Below the pieces are notes generated by a model that saw only the letters and a list, made by a program, of their open reading frames with translations, searched no databases and had not been told where the DNA came from. Made by a program: the position numbers and the translations under genes. From Rubripirellula tenax (GTDB lineage: Bacteria > Planctomycetota > Planctomycetia > Pirellulales > Pirellulaceae): a stretch of 64,000 bases of DNA. The DNA lies in contig NZ_SJPW01000003.1 of NCBI RefSeq assembly GCF_007860125.1, positions 434,001 to 498,000 of the forward strand, read 5' to 3'. Below are positions 47,747-57,295 of this stretch, piece by piece (position 1 is the first letter of the stretch; the number at the start of each line of letters is the position of its first letter).

Positions 47747-50170
47747 ATGACAAAAGCGATATCGTTGTTTTTGATTTGCACATTCACTCTCCTGAGCAAT
47801 CTTGATGCAAAAGCTGAGCCTGGTTTCAAAGATAAGGAATCAGTCGTCAATGATTACACCTTCAGTTGCTGGCTCAATGGCTGGCGAAAGAATGCGAACG
47901 ATGGAAGTGCGGACATCTTCGGTATTGAAACCAACGCTTACGGATTTACGCTAGACGTCGCAGATTTCACAAAGGTCGGACTCGGGTTGCTTGACAATCC
48001 GATCGGCTATGAACAGGCACTGAATCAGAAAGCCGAGAAGCTAAAGACACTACCCAGCGCTGAACTGTTGATCGAATTGGAATTGGATGGCCAACCCTAT
48101 CGGGCCAAGGCTTCTCAGGCAGGACAGGGCGACGGTCCGACGCATCTTTATGCGGCTCGTCTGTGGGAATCGGGACGCTTCGTTCAGCACTACGATTTCC
48201 AGGGACTTGTTTTTCGCAATGCGAAGAATGAAACACTGGCCTGTGATGCAGTCCTGGATCTGGTGGCCTGGCCTGGGAGCTTGACGTTGACGGCCAACGT
48301 GGCGGTAAACCAGTCCTATGAGAAGGCATCTCTGCGACTGGGACTCAACAGCAAGGCGGGGAACTGGAACGAAGAGCTGTTGGTCGAAAATGGCTGGAAC
48401 GGTGGACAGCAAAAGAGCGTGACGTTGACTTGCCCGCTTGCTTCGAGTGGGATCATGGAGGAAGCCCAGGCAATTGCCGTTGAGACGCCGGATGGAACGT
48501 CTTTTCCGGTACGTTTCGATCCACAGAAGAATTGCTACGTGGCGTCTGTGAAGAATCTGAGACGGAGCTGGAAAACGGGCTACACCGACATCCGAAATTA
48601 TGATGAGTTCAAGATCACGGTCAAAGAATCCGCTTCGCAAGCCACCTTGCCGTTCATGCTGGATATGCGACCGCCTGCGAACGTGACCGGACTCTGTCCG
48701 ATGCTGTGTGACGAAGAGGGGCGACCGATCGGCATCCCCGTGCAGCTGAGTAAGAACTGGCACAACGATTCGATGGGCGCCTACTTCATGCCCTATACCC
48801 TTTTGCCAGCCGACAAGACTCGCACCTATCTCCTTCGCGTGGCCTATGGTTTTTACGGAACACTTCCATCCGCAAGCCATGCCCAGTTGAGCCTACTGGG
48901 CTACGTGAATGCCAAGGCAGGCAACGGTCGCTGGGATCAGCTGGCCATTGGCTGCTGGGGCGAAACGATCTGCTTCGATATGGACATGAGTCTTGTCGAT
49001 GTTGCGATCACTGATATTCGCATGCTGATGTCCCGCAACGGACTGAGCGGGCAAAAATGGCAATGGACCGAAGCCGGCTGGGGAGGCGATTGGCTCAACA
49101 TCGAAGATGCCAACCAGAAGAAGTTTTTTTGGACCGATCTCAAAACCGCTTACCTGGCGCACGGCCCTTGCCTAACGGATGTCAAATACGATGGCTTCTA
49201 TGGCATCAATGGCGAGGTTGATTTTAGAGCTCAGATTCAAACCACGCGGACGGATGACTACGCCCGCACTTTCCAAAAATTAAGCTACACGTTTACCAGT
49301 GATGTCTCGGCGAAGGACATCTCGCTTTACAAACTGGGACGCACCAACAACTACAACACACCGACGGTTGCCTACGGCAATCGTGACGGCCTTCTCAAAA
49401 AGCGAGAGGTTCCTGATGACCTAAAGCCGGGCACGTTGTTCTTGGAACCGGTCGAGTTGTCAGGTTCGGGTCCTCATTGGGTTGCCTTTGCCGGGGCATC
49501 GGAAACTGCGAACCCACGGGGAAAACCCAATGGCTACCGTGCCTTGATTGTTCGTCGGTACGAAGCCTTGGTCGGTGGAAAAACATTTACCCAGCCAACC
49601 ATCAGCGCCCCAGTCCATTCAGCCACACCTAACAACGTTGATATCGAATTGCTTCCGCCCTCGGGTATTCGGAAATTCAGCAGAGGCGATCGCATTGAAC
49701 TGGACCTAGAACTGATCACTCTACCTCGCGTGGCCGATGACTATTACGGCCCCAATGAATCCTTTCGTAAACATCTCACAGCCAACGCCAATTCTTGGAA
49801 AACCACTCACCGCGAGGCCAGAGGCAACGATCTGATCGTCTCGGTTTCCGGTGGCACGATGCTTCGAAATTATCCTCTGGTTATCCAGGCCCAGGAGCCA
49901 GAGGTCACCGTTGTCATCAAGGGAGGCGTCGGTGCTGTTCCGATTCGGTTTGAAGGTTTGACTTCCAATCAAGGCTACAGTTTGCATCGCGTTGCCGATG
50001 GCAAACGCATCGAACTGGAACAGTCCGTTCACGGCCATGACTTCTGGCAGACGGACTTCGATGCAGCTACGAATTCGTACAAGATGAGTTTCAATTTGCC
50101 CTTGGACGGATTGGAAGAATCGCAGTGGGTCTTCACGAGGCTCCGCAGAACACAAAAAAGCAAGGATTGA
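47747..50170 (+). CDS. Large exported protein of unknown function
   Basis: 807 residues with a signal peptide (KAISLFLICTFTLLSNLDAKAEPG, cleavage near residue 24). No family was recognised. The body is rich in Trp, Tyr, Gly and Asn, alternates strand-like segments and contains motifs of carbohydrate-active or carbohydrate-binding proteins only in a general sense (WTEAGWGGDWLNIEDANQKKFFW; HGHDFWQTDFDAATNSYKMSFNL). It starts after a short unlinked gene and precedes the MerR operator region by 19 bases. Its codons look different from the surrounding genes, with fewer TCG and CGA codons, hinting at transfer; this is a visual impression. Confidence 0.7.
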   Translation: MTKAISLFLICTFTLLSNLDAKAEPGFKDKESVVNDYTFSCWLNGWRKNANDGSADIFGIETNAYGFTLDVADFTKVGLGLLDNPIGYEQALNQKAEKLKTLPSAELLIELELDGQPYRAKASQAGQGDGPTHLYAARLWESGRFVQHYDFQGLVFRNAKNETLACDAVLDLVAWPGSLTLTANVAVNQSYEKASLRLGLNSKAGNWNEELLVENGWNGGQQKSVTLTCPLASSGIMEEAQAIAVETPDGTSFPVRFDPQKNCYVASVKNLRRSWKTGYTDIRNYDEFKITVKESASQATLPFMLDMRPPANVTGLCPMLCDEEGRPIGIPVQLSKNWHNDSMGAYFMPYTLLPADKTRTYLLRVAYGFYGTLPSASHAQLSLLGYVNAKAGNGRWDQLAIGCWGETICFDMDMSLVDVAITDIRMLMSRNGLSGQKWQWTEAGWGGDWLNIEDANQKKFFWTDLKTAYLAHGPCLTDVKYDGFYGINGEVDFRAQIQTTRTDDYARTFQKLSYTFTSDVSAKDISLYKLGRTNNYNTPTVAYGNRDGLLKKREVPDDLKPGTLFLEPVELSGSGPHWVAFAGASETANPRGKPNGYRALIVRRYEALVGGKTFTQPTISAPVHSATPNNVDIELLPPSGIRKFSRGDRIELDLELITLPRVADDYYGPNESFRKHLTANANSWKTTHREARGNDLIVSVSGGTMLRNYPLVIQAQEPEVTVVIKGGVGAVPIRFEGLTSNQGYSLHRVADGKRIELEQSVHGHDFWQTDFDAATNSYKMSFNLPLDGLEESQWVFTRLRRTQKSKD

Positions 50171-50188
50171 GTGGAACCGCGACCTTGC

Positions 50189-50206
50189 CACTGTCATATG
50201 ACAGTG
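50189..50206. promoter_or_regulatory. Perfect 18-bp palindrome, probable operator of the MerR regulator
   Basis: CACTGTCATATGACAGTG reads the same on both strands. It ends 13 bases before the MerR start codon and begins 19 bases after the stop of the upstream gene, the position expected for a dimeric regulator's own operator. Confidence 0.75.
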
Positions 50207-50219
50207 TTACGATTCAGGC

Positions 50220-50906
50220 ATGGAACGTTTATTCTCCATTTCCGAATTGCGAACGATCGCGGCCCGGGCGCTGCAAGACGCGGACTATGTCCCGGCTGCT
50301 TCGGCGCGCGTCCGTGATGTGCCCGATACTCGCACGATCCGCTACTACACGTCGCTGGGGCTGATCGATCGCCCCACCGAGATGCGTGGTCGGACGGCGT
50401 TTTACGGATCGCGGCATGTGTTGCAGTTGGTCGCCATCAAGCGATTGCAGGCCGATAGCCTGACACTGTCAGATATCCAACAGCGACTCGCCGGGATGAC
50501 GACAAAAAAGCTGCAATCCACTGCCGCATTGCCCGCCGGCTTCTGGAAGCAAGCGAAACGCTACCTCGACCAGTTGCCGACATCACCCGCGGCCCCCACG
50601 TCAAAGATCGAAGCGTCCCAGAACGAAACCGCGGACGGTGACGAGTTTTGGATCCGCCCCGCGGCGGCGCCGTCGGATCCGACTGGCGCGGCCGGCGAAG
50701 TTTCCGGTTGTCGAATTTCACAGTCGCTGCAGATCGCATTGCACCCCGATGCACAACTGACCATCACCACATCCACCAGTGCCAAACAGATCGGTCCTGC
50801 GAGTCTGCAACGATTACGAGCGGCCGCCGATTCGCTAATTCGCGAACTGGTTCGCCAGGGTTTGATCGACACACATTCCACATCGACGCGAGACACACGG
50901 TCCTAG
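50220..50906 (+). CDS. MerR-family transcriptional regulator
   Basis: 228 residues. The N-terminal winged helix of the MerR family spans about 1-95: FSISELRTIAARAL, then DTRTIRYYTSLGLIDRPTEM with the conserved R-Y-Y helix, then RGRTAFYGSRHVLQLVAIKRLQ and LTLSDIQQRLAGM. Between the first and second helices an extra 20 or so residues (ALQDADYVPAASARVRDVP) are inserted. The C-terminal half (about 130-228) is Ala-, Ser- and Thr-rich and unlike known effector domains. A perfect palindrome just upstream suggests autoregulation, and the VIT-VWA fusion gene starts 30 bases after its stop, so it is the obvious target. Confidence 0.9.
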   Translation: MERLFSISELRTIAARALQDADYVPAASARVRDVPDTRTIRYYTSLGLIDRPTEMRGRTAFYGSRHVLQLVAIKRLQADSLTLSDIQQRLAGMTTKKLQSTAALPAGFWKQAKRYLDQLPTSPAAPTSKIEASQNETADGDEFWIRPAAAPSDPTGAAGEVSGCRISQSLQIALHPDAQLTITTSTSAKQIGPASLQRLRAAADSLIRELVRQGLIDTHSTSTRDTRS

Positions 50907-50936
50907 GTCCGTTTCTTTTCTTTGGAGGCTTCTGCC

Positions 50937-53900
50937 ATGACTACCTTCACACTGCCGCGAATCGACCAAGCTGACGAAGCCGATACACCCTTGGGTTTCG
51001 GCTCGCTAAAGACGGACATCGGAAACATGCCGCTTAAGCAACTCGGCTATCACACTCGCGTGGTCGGCATGGGTGCCGCCACAACGATCAAGCAAACCTT
51101 TTATAACCCGTTCGACGAGTGCATCGAAGCCACGTACATCTTTCCGATCGAGGGCGACCAAGCCGTTGTCGGTTGCGAGATCTGGGTCGCCGACCGTTTG
51201 GTGCGTGCGCAATTGAAGGAGCGAGGTCAAGCGAGATCCGATTACCGACGTGCGATCCACGATGGTTACCGCGCCGCCTTGCTTGAACAAAATCGCGGTG
51301 AAACCTTCTCGATGAAGGTTGGAAACATTCCGCCCGGCGAAGCGATCCAGGTTCGCATCGAAACGATCGGAAACCTAACCGTTGCTCATGGCGAATGGAC
51401 CTTGCGGTTACCCCTTGTCGTGGCACCTCGCTACACATCCGGCTTTCCGATGCCGGGCCGCAGCGTGGGCTCCGGCGTCGCGGCGGATACCGACCAAGTG
51501 CCCGATGCGTCGACCGTGACGCCACCAACTTGGTTGCCCGGTTTTCCTAGCCCCGTGGATTTGTCACTCTCCGTCGACATCGATTTGGGTGCTCTTTCGG
51601 ATGCTCCCGATTGGCCGACGCGACTGCGAAGCAGCCTGCATGCTGTTGCCGTCCAAACACAATCCGATGACGGGGGCACCGCACGATCGGCAAGCCTAAG
51701 AATCCAGCCTGGCGAAAAGGTGGACCGTGATTTCATCCTTCGCGGTTCGTTGAACACGTCGCAAACGACCGCTTCGTTGATGCATGACGAATCCAACGCG
51801 ACGTTCGCGGTTCAAGTCTCGCCGCCCGCGAAAGCGTCATCATCGCCACGTGACATCGTGTTCCTGTTAGATCGCAGCGGCAGCATGTCGGGCTGGAAAA
51901 TGGACGCCGCCCGACGAGGCATCAGTCGCCTGATCGACACACTGTCGCCGCAAGATCGATTTCAGGTACTGGCGTTTGACAATCGGATCGAGACGCCACT
52001 TGCAGGAACGCCGATTCAACTGCAACCGGCCACCGACGCCAACCGATATCGAGCAGTGCGTTGGCTTGCGAAAATAGAAGCTCGGGGCGGAACAGAAATG
52101 GGGTGGGCGATGGAACAAGCGATTCAGCCGTTCGCTTCTCCGTCGAATGAATTTGATTCCAACCCACGGTCCGCAGCTTTGGTTCTGGTGACGGACGGAC
52201 AGATCACGGGCGAGGACTCTGTTTTGCGTTTGCTTGGGCAAATCCCCAAGCAACGATGTCCACGAATTTATTGCCTTGGCGTCGACCGGGCAGTCAATGG
52301 CGGCGTCTTGAAACGTTTGACAAAGTTCACCAACGGAACCTACGAGCTGGTCGAATCGGAAAAACGACTGGACGAAATCCTGCAACGATTCGGACTCGAA
52401 ATGGGATCTCCATCGATCACAGACTTGCGTTTCGAAGCGATCGACGGCGATATTTCTCAACTGACGCCCAACGGCCAGGACGTTCTGTACTCCGGGCGCC
52501 CCGTTTCATTCTATGGCCGAACGACCGGATCTGGATCGCCTCGCATCGCCATCCACGGGACGCAGACCAATGGCCAACCGTGGAGTCAGATTCTCGATCC
52601 CATGCCAGTCACCACGGGCGGCAACGAAACCAGCGTCTTGCATTCGCTTTGGGGACGAGCCCGTCTACGAGAACTCGAAGACCAATTTGCCGCGTCCGCT
52701 GCACCGGACCGCTTGCTACAAAATGCAATCACCCGATGTTCGCTTGAAACGAACGTTCTCTCTCGCTTCACTGCGTTCGTGGCCGTCGACGATACCGAGC
52801 GCGTGAACGCCAACCGACATCCGCATTCGATCACCCAACCCGTTGAATCACCCGAAGGATGGCAATCATCCGCCGCGGCGCCGATTGCCCGCAACCGCTT
52901 GGTCGCGTTCCCGAAGCCTGCGACTGTCCGACAACCGTCCACGGGATCCTACGTATCGAAGGGCCCATCCACGAGCGGCTTTGCGTTACCCAAACAGTTC
53001 GATGACCTGATCGTCCAAAAGGGAATCGTCAGCTTGGATCAATTCAGTGAAGCCGAAGCACTGGCCAAGTCAACCGCAACGAACGTCGGCAACGCGTTGG
53101 TTCGTCTGCAGTATGCGACAAGCGAAGAAGTCGCCCGAGTGACCGCTGAGTCGTTCAAGATGCCGTACGTGAATCTGCGACACACGTCGATTCCATTGAA
53201 TGTCGTTGAGCTGATTCCCGAATCGGTCGCCAGAGAAAACGGTGTGATGCCGCTGAGCCAGTCAGGAAATTCGTTGACGGTCCTGATCAGCAATCCGTCC
53301 GACTTGGAAACGATCGAAAAGCTGCGATTCATCCTCAATCGAAACATCCAAGTCATGGTCGCATCCCCCGAAGCGATCATGCAAAGCATCAATTTGCACT
53401 ATGGACAAGTCGAGGGTGAATCGGCCGATTCGATGCTGCAAGAGTTCACGGACACGGCCATCGACTTCACCGAAACCGCCGATGATGACGACATGATGGA
53501 TGGCGATTCCGATGCCTGCTTCGGCTTGGCAGACGATATCGTTGCGGGACGTCTGCAAAGCGATGACGAAGTTTACGGCATGATCCAGCCAACGAATGAT
53601 TGGATCGAACCGCCGATGCGCAAACGAAGGGCGTCGCAACCCAAACCTGCGCCCCAGCTGAATGACTCGCCCGTGATTCGGTTGGTCAACCTATTGATCG
53701 CCGAAGCGATTCAATTGCGAGCGACTCACGTGATCCTAAGTCCACGCACCGAGGCGGTGGTCGTTCACTATGTGGTCGACGGCGTCGCCGTGGAACGCGA
53801 GAGGATCCCACGACGTATGTTGGCGGCGATCATTTCGCGATTGAAGATTCTGTCGAACGTCGACATCGCGATCCAGGACCAACTCCAGTCTGGGACCATG

Positions 53901-54068
53901 AAGTTGACGGTCGGAGACAAGTCAACGGTCAGCCAAGTTCACTTCGCGCCCACGCAAGAGGGAACCAAGGTTTTGATTGAACTTGGCGTCGAAGGTCAAC
54001 CATCACCGGATGCAACCGTTCCCGATAGTGTTCGCGAGTGGTGGGATCCTGTTACGCCGCTGCAATAG
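50937..54068 (+). CDS. VIT-VWA-MshEN fusion protein with truncated GspE-like C-terminus
   Basis: 1043 residues from the ATG at 50937, with a GGAGG ribosome site 8 bases upstream. Residues about 15-150 match a VIT domain (AATTIKQTFYNPFDECIEATYIFPIEG). A VWA domain follows at about 305-475 with MIDAS DRSGS (312-316), GGT (384-386) and VTDGQ (418-422). After a linker, residues about 685-825 match the MshEN domain of type II secretion/pilus ATPases (FDDLIVQKGIVSLDQFSEAE; FKMPYVNL; IPESVARENGVMPLSQSGNSLTVLISNP). Residues about 908-1017 match only the first part of the GspE ATPase (NDSPVIRLVNLLIAEAI; AAIISRLKILSNVDIA); the Walker A and B region is absent. No signal peptide, so cytoplasmic. Domains are firm; role unknown. 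Confidence 0.85.
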   Translation: MTTFTLPRIDQADEADTPLGFGSLKTDIGNMPLKQLGYHTRVVGMGAATTIKQTFYNPFDECIEATYIFPIEGDQAVVGCEIWVADRLVRAQLKERGQARSDYRRAIHDGYRAALLEQNRGETFSMKVGNIPPGEAIQVRIETIGNLTVAHGEWTLRLPLVVAPRYTSGFPMPGRSVGSGVAADTDQVPDASTVTPPTWLPGFPSPVDLSLSVDIDLGALSDAPDWPTRLRSSLHAVAVQTQSDDGGTARSASLRIQPGEKVDRDFILRGSLNTSQTTASLMHDESNATFAVQVSPPAKASSSPRDIVFLLDRSGSMSGWKMDAARRGISRLIDTLSPQDRFQVLAFDNRIETPLAGTPIQLQPATDANRYRAVRWLAKIEARGGTEMGWAMEQAIQPFASPSNEFDSNPRSAALVLVTDGQITGEDSVLRLLGQIPKQRCPRIYCLGVDRAVNGGVLKRLTKFTNGTYELVESEKRLDEILQRFGLEMGSPSITDLRFEAIDGDISQLTPNGQDVLYSGRPVSFYGRTTGSGSPRIAIHGTQTNGQPWSQILDPMPVTTGGNETSVLHSLWGRARLRELEDQFAASAAPDRLLQNAITRCSLETNVLSRFTAFVAVDDTERVNANRHPHSITQPVESPEGWQSSAAAPIARNRLVAFPKPATVRQPSTGSYVSKGPSTSGFALPKQFDDLIVQKGIVSLDQFSEAEALAKSTATNVGNALVRLQYATSEEVARVTAESFKMPYVNLRHTSIPLNVVELIPESVARENGVMPLSQSGNSLTVLISNPSDLETIEKLRFILNRNIQVMVASPEAIMQSINLHYGQVEGESADSMLQEFTDTAIDFTETADDDDMMDGDSDACFGLADDIVAGRLQSDDEVYGMIQPTNDWIEPPMRKRRASQPKPAPQLNDSPVIRLVNLLIAEAIQLRATHVILSPRTEAVVVHYVVDGVAVERERIPRRMLAAIISRLKILSNVDIAIQDQLQSGTMKLTVGDKSTVSQVHFAPTQEGTKVLIELGVEGQPSPDATVPDSVREWWDPVTPLQ

Positions 54069-54138
54069 ACAATTCCGTTCGTCCGAAAGGTGACGCGATT
54101 GCGATCGCGGGAGTCTTCGTCGCAGTCGGGCGACGGGG

Positions 54139-55020
54139 TCAGTTTGGCCAGCAGTCGTCGACCACGAAAATCCGATCTGCTTCTTGGACCCGATCTCCAT
54201 CAAGCTGAAATCTGGCCAGCAGCACCGGTGAACCGAATCGGGCGTCGCTCTGGCCGATTCGATGGACAACTTGCTCGCCGGTCGAAAGCGAGTTCCATGT
54301 GCCGGCGCCCTCAGCAATAGCCGAAAGCCAAAACGGCTTATTGAGCACGCGATATCGGAACTGGGCATCGTGGCGGATAATATCCAAATCAGATGACCGA
54401 ATGATGGTGCCTCGCAAGTGATCCGCCAGCATTCGATCCGGCAGCGTCGACGGCGGAAACTGGGACGATTCGTAAAAGACCACCCCTTTGACAATCGCCT
54501 GCCGAATCTCGATCCCTGAATATGGCCCACGACTGATCGGCAACTGATGCTGCTCGATTCGGTCGATCTTCCGCTGGAACGTGTCGCGGAGATTGGGACC
54601 AATGAAGTGGCTGCCCAGGATCGTTTGATCGTGTTGATACAGATAAAACTTCACGGCGACTTCCAAGTGGTTCAGTCGCCCCGCTTCATCACGAAAAACA
54701 AAGTCAACCTCGCCAAGCGTATCGTTACCACGCCGAATTTGCTCGCTGGCAGCGACAATTTCGACGCCCCGCACATGAGCCAACCAATAGTGCATCAATC
54801 GTTCAAAATAGTGACCGACTTTGCGCGGCGGTTGGTACCGGAAAAACTCGACCAAGTGATCGACGTCAATTTTGCTCGGCACAATGACCAGGCCCTCCGT
54901 CGCCAATGCTTCCGCCGGCACAGCGTGCTCCACCGGCAGTGGTTCGGTCTGTACCGATGCCAGCGCTGGACTGTTAATCGCCCATGCCAAGTCGGCGAGT
55001 AGTTGCGGTCCAGAAAGCAT
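54139..55020 (-). CDS. DUF1853 family protein (nuclease-like fold)
   Basis: 293 residues from the ATG at 55020; the longer open frame is discarded because the family starts at LSGPQLLADLAWAINSPAL. Conserved segments include YFERLMHYWLAHVRGVEI and LGEVDFVFRDEAGRLNHLEVAVKFYL (about 105-135). The latter has the D...E-x-K arrangement of PD-(D/E)XK nucleases: EVD, then E, then VK. DUF1853 members occur in proteobacteria and planctomycetes, with no tested function. It is a single gene convergent with the VIT-VWA gene, with about 70 bases between the stops. Confidence 0.85.
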   Translation of the reverse strand: MLSGPQLLADLAWAINSPALASVQTEPLPVEHAVPAEALATEGLVIVPSKIDVDHLVEFFRYQPPRKVGHYFERLMHYWLAHVRGVEIVAASEQIRRGNDTLGEVDFVFRDEAGRLNHLEVAVKFYLYQHDQTILGSHFIGPNLRDTFQRKIDRIEQHQLPISRGPYSGIEIRQAIVKGVVFYESSQFPPSTLPDRMLADHLRGTIIRSSDLDIIRHDAQFRYRVLNKPFWLSAIAEGAGTWNSLSTGEQVVHRIGQSDARFGSPVLLARFQLDGDRVQEADRIFVVDDCWPN

Positions 55021-55168
55021 AAGACGTGGCAAGTTTGGTCGATGGAGTGTCGGTTGGAAAATTGGAGAAGGGTAGTGTAGAGAATACAGTTGCACTTCGA
55101 GGAATTTTGTGGCAAGTCGCACTGGATGGGGCGATCCTTAAGACGAACAAACTGGTAGCTCGAGGCTG

Positions 55169-57295
55169 CTATCGCGCCGGTGATACACCTTCGGTTGGTG
55201 ACCACACGTCGACGCCAGGAAGAAGTTCTCGCAACTGGTCGACCGGCAGTGTCCATTTGCCGTGATAGCCAACATACAACGTCTTCAAACGCGACAGGGC
55301 TTTCAGACTCTCCAGCCCGGCATCGGTCACCGTGGTCTTCGGGTTCGTTGCGTAGACCGGCGCGAGGACCAAAGTTTCCAAATTTGGCAACACGCTCAGC
55401 TCGCCGACCGACGCATCATTAAGATGCTCGAACGAACTAAGGTACAGCGTGTGGAATCTGGGCAATCCCTGCAGGTGCTTCAAACCACCGGCAAAGTTCG
55501 ACTGACTTACATCAAGCAGTTCCAGATTCTTGAGTGACGATAGCTTTGCGAGGTCATCCCCGATCATTCGTCGCGATGATGAATCGTAGATATAGACGCC
55601 GCTTAGCGAAAGCCGTTGCAGGCTGGCGAGACTGCCGATCGTGTCGAGATCGCTTTGCGTCAGATACAGGTGCATCAAGTTGAGTCCTTTCAAGTGGGTG
55701 AACTCTTTTAAGAACGCCAATCGCGAGGAGCTTCCGTCGCGATCCGGCTTCCAGTTTGGTTCCACCACCTGCATGACGATTTCTTCGCCTGGCACAAACG
55801 TTACCTGCGACTCGATGAACTCAGGCATTCTTCCCAAATCCAGGTATTCAACTTCGGCTTGTAGACCTCGATCGCGAATCGCTTGCAACTTGGCGAAGTC
55901 ATCAATGGCTTCGGCAGGTAACTGGAACTGTGGCGTGGAAACTCGCACCGTATTGCGAGAAACTTCGGGTCGCACAACCGCGTCTGGCTGAGCGGGAAGT
56001 TCATCGCGAGAGACCTGCTCGGTTGTCAAATCCGCGTAAACGATCATGTATTGATCGTCTGCTTCGGGTGCATACCAAAGCAGTGGGCGATTCGATTGGT
56101 TCAATTCCCCACCACCGAAATAGTTCCAGTCGTTCTCTGGTTTCATTGAAAGTTGAAACGCGATCGCCCGCCCGATGGCGGTACCAAATTCCTGAGCCGA
56201 TTTTAGTGCCGCAGCCTTTTCGGATTCCGTCCCGTTGTTCACCTGATTTTCCAGAGAAGCGGCAAACTTGCTCAGAATTCCCAACTGTGTGCCGGTTGAA
56301 TCATCGATGGACAACCAAAGCGGAAACTTCGATTTGTTCGCATGAGCGCACAGTCGCAACATCTCGACAACATCGTCGAGCGTCGCCGGCGAAAGATGTT
56401 GCGACACGTCGTCAACAGCCAGCAACTCGAAACCGTCGGGCAGGGCGGTGGAAAACTGATCCACGTTGACATCGACGTTCATTTGGATGTCGGACATGAT
56501 TCGCCACATCGGCACCGATTCGCCATCGTTCATGTGCGCCGGAATTTCAAACCGGACCGCAACGAGCGCCGGTGCGAGCGTTGCTACATCGAACCATGCT
56601 CGGACGATTTCGCCACCGAGGGTTGATTCGTATCCTTCCAGTGTGACGCCGTCTCGCATTTGCGTACCGAGCGACTTGACGCTTCCGTCCCCGATTCTGT
56701 CGACGCGAAAATGGTGCAGCAATGCTTCGACCACCCGCGCCGGGGATGTAGCATCCAAGACCATCGCCGAAGGGCCTTCCATGACGATTGCGTGTTTGGT
56801 TTCTTCCTGCAACAGAACGATGCGGTTCTGTTTTCGATCAATGATCTGAACCGTCCGCAATCGGTCGTCTTCGACGCGATGCCGCGACGGAGCGAGATAG
56901 GTGACCCTCTGGCTACCGTTCGTGTTAACCAATTCGTTCAGGTTTCCCGTGGATGAAAACTGAACTTGGCAAACCATCGACCTCAGCGACTCCAGACGTT
57001 TGACTGCCTGTGCGTAAACGTTAGCGTTGCCCAGCGGAATCCCGATCAATGCGAAACCGCTAACGATCACGGCCAAGATGGACGCCGCGACCGCGAATCG
57101 TAAGACGACCGGATACCGTCGTGAATCGATGGGAGGGCCTGTCGTTGCCACTGAAACTGATGCGGCACTGTGGGCCCGTTGCTTCACGCGTTCGATGGCG
57201 TCGGCAGGAACAGGATCACTCAGCACTGCCCAGACAGCCGTTTCGAGTTGCCCGTCCAGTTCTGGATGTTTTGGGTTATCGGTGTTTGGATTCAT
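55169..57295 (-). CDS. Membrane protein with leucine-rich-repeat C-terminus, likely anti-sigma partner
   Basis: 708 residues. A cytoplasmic N-terminus (about 1-62) precedes one membrane segment at about 65-90 (VVLRFAVAASILAVIVSGFALIGIPLG). A LolA-like beta domain follows (about 95-290; SMVCQVQFSSTGNLNELVNT). The C-terminal 170 residues contain leucine-rich repeats (LKGLNLMHLYLTQSDLDTIGSLASLQRLSLSGVYIYD; LKNLELLDVSQSNFAGGLKHLQGL). Its start overlaps the stop of an ECF sigma gene (ATGA). Membrane proteins so coupled to ECF genes are typically anti-sigma factors or sensors. That role is inferred, since no classical anti-sigma motif is obvious. Confidence 0.75.
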   Translation of the reverse strand: MNPNTDNPKHPELDGQLETAVWAVLSDPVPADAIERVKQRAHSAASVSVATTGPPIDSRRYPVVLRFAVAASILAVIVSGFALIGIPLGNANVYAQAVKRLESLRSMVCQVQFSSTGNLNELVNTNGSQRVTYLAPSRHRVEDDRLRTVQIIDRKQNRIVLLQEETKHAIVMEGPSAMVLDATSPARVVEALLHHFRVDRIGDGSVKSLGTQMRDGVTLEGYESTLGGEIVRAWFDVATLAPALVAVRFEIPAHMNDGESVPMWRIMSDIQMNVDVNVDQFSTALPDGFELLAVDDVSQHLSPATLDDVVEMLRLCAHANKSKFPLWLSIDDSTGTQLGILSKFAASLENQVNNGTESEKAAALKSAQEFGTAIGRAIAFQLSMKPENDWNYFGGGELNQSNRPLLWYAPEADDQYMIVYADLTTEQVSRDELPAQPDAVVRPEVSRNTVRVSTPQFQLPAEAIDDFAKLQAIRDRGLQAEVEYLDLGRMPEFIESQVTFVPGEEIVMQVVEPNWKPDRDGSSSRLAFLKEFTHLKGLNLMHLYLTQSDLDTIGSLASLQRLSLSGVYIYDSSSRRMIGDDLAKLSSLKNLELLDVSQSNFAGGLKHLQGLPRFHTLYLSSFEHLNDASVGELSVLPNLETLVLAPVYATNPKTTVTDAGLESLKALSRLKTLYVGYHGKWTLPVDQLRELLPGVDVWSPTEGVSPAR

